Origin: UBA6814 sp040753075
GTDB taxonomy: Bacteria > Desulfobacterota > Desulfovibrionia > Desulfovibrionales > Desulfovibrionaceae
Assembly: GCA_040753075.1 (NCBI GenBank)
Contig: JBFMHA010000099.1
Location: 1 to 6,851, forward strand
Length of the DNA stretch: 6,851 nucleotides
Direction of reading: 5' to 3'
Shown one piece after another: positions 6,525 to 6,851 of the stretch; positions within the stretch are counted from its first letter, which is position 1, and each line of letters opens with the position of its first letter. The notes under the pieces were generated by a model that saw only the letters and a list, made by a program, of their open reading frames with translations, was not told where the DNA came from and searched no databases. The translations under genes were made by a program, and so were the position numbers.

Positions 6525-6549
6525 AGGCCCTGATGGGGCCTTTTGTGTT
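6525..6549 (+). terminator. Intrinsic terminator for rightward transcripts
   Basis: AGGCCC (6525-6530) pairs with GGGCCT (6536-6541) across the loop TGATG and is followed by TTTGTGTT, the usual stem-plus-T-tract form on the plus strand. It lies downstream of the glycan genes and the sulfotransferase remnant, in the gap before the opposing gene. Its T-tract (6542-6549) is exactly complementary to AACACAAA at 6477-6484, so the two hairpins may form one nested structure. Confidence 0.55.
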
Positions 6550-6569
6550 CAAGAAGCCGCAGACGCCGG

Positions 6570-6851
6570 CTAGAGTACCCGGCCCGTGACCAGCATCTGC
6601 TTGAGGGGCAGGGCGCTCTCCTCTCGGGCCGCACCCCGAGAGTACTGCTGGTGCATGGCGTACTCGATGTTGACCACTTCCAGGCCGGCTGTGGCGAAGA
6701 CGGCCGCGATATCCTCCTCGGTGTAGAGCCTGTCCCTCGAAGATTTCGATCCAATCATCAATGGCAGCCACTTTCTGAGGTCCGGCCATTGAGTTTTCCG
6801 CAAGCGGTCCGTCCCTGGCTCCGGACATCGTCCGATCATGCCTTTTTCCGG
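6570..6851 (-). CDS. C-terminal part of a methyltransferase-like protein, possibly frameshifted (partial)
   Basis: On the minus strand, ending at TAG 6570-6572, the frame gives RLYTEEDIAAVFATAGLEVV and then LKQMLVTGRVL. This is the pattern that closes many class I SAM-dependent methyltransferases: a helix starting T/S-x-E-E, then AGLEVV, then a final strand. Upstream of about 6735 two frames are open to the window edge. One stays in frame with the tail, with a possible ATG at 6839. The other contains AIDDWIEIFEGQ and joins the tail only by a one-base shift at about 6715-6740; I find it the more protein-like of the two, but codon usage does not settle the choice. The SAM-binding motif would lie beyond the right edge. 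The gene is convergent with the glycan operon. Its role is unknown. Confidence 0.5.
   Translation of the reverse strand, partial: PEKGMIGRCPEPGTDRLRKTQWPDLRKWLPLMIGSKSSRDRLYTEEDIAAVFATAGLEVVNIEYAMHQQYSRGAAREESALPLKQMLVTGRVL

Noticed and set aside
5849..6754. Minus-strand frame covering the sulfotransferase remnant
   Set aside because: The translation lacks any domain, and the plus strand carries both sulfotransferase motifs.
1..6851. CRISPR array, tRNA or rRNA genes, or an intact insertion sequence
   Set aside because: No regularly spaced direct repeats, tRNA-like cloverleaf, rRNA-like segment or transposase reading frame was seen on either strand.

Overview
The window is GC-rich, with strong G/C preference at third codon positions, GTG as well as ATG starts, and tightly packed same-strand genes. 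This fits a deltaproteobacterium such as a Desulfovibrio relative. That placement rests on overall style and is only an inference. The content looks like the distal end of a surface-glycan cluster (O-antigen, capsule or flagellin glycan) that makes a sialic-acid-like nonulosonic acid.

Layout. Positions 1-167 hold the 3' end of a plus-strand gene whose C-terminus looks like a small Rossmann/nucleotide-binding domain. It overlaps by ATGA a NeuB-family nonulosonate synthase (164-1276). Next come three consecutive plus-strand genes that each carry an SGNH-hydrolase-like domain in a different architecture. The 1355-2914 product has an unrecognised N-terminal domain, a two-helix membrane hairpin and then the SGNH domain. 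The 2999-5005 product has an SGNH domain apparently interrupted by TPR-like helices, followed by about 300 residues I cannot assign. The 5002-6087 product has a Rossmann-like domain and then SGNH, and it overlaps the previous gene by ATGA. Two GC-rich hairpins lie between the first and second SGNH genes, and a weaker similar arrangement lies upstream of the first.

From about 6090 the character changes. Base composition is visibly less GC-rich, and a frameshifted, truncated sulfotransferase remnant (6090 to about 6480) follows directly on the last SGNH gene. A block of inverted repeats (about 6477-6549) then looks like terminators between convergent units. On the minus strand (6570 to the right edge) lies the C-terminal part of a methyltransferase-like protein, possibly frameshifted.

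Working model (inference). The synthase condenses phosphoenolpyruvate with a hexosamine-type sugar. The three SGNH proteins have no visible signal peptides, so they would act on the cytoplasmic side, adding or removing O-acyl groups on the sugar, its nucleotide-activated form or a lipid-linked glycan. The sulfotransferase and methyltransferase remnants suggest that the edge of the cluster once carried further glycan-decorating genes and has been rearranged.
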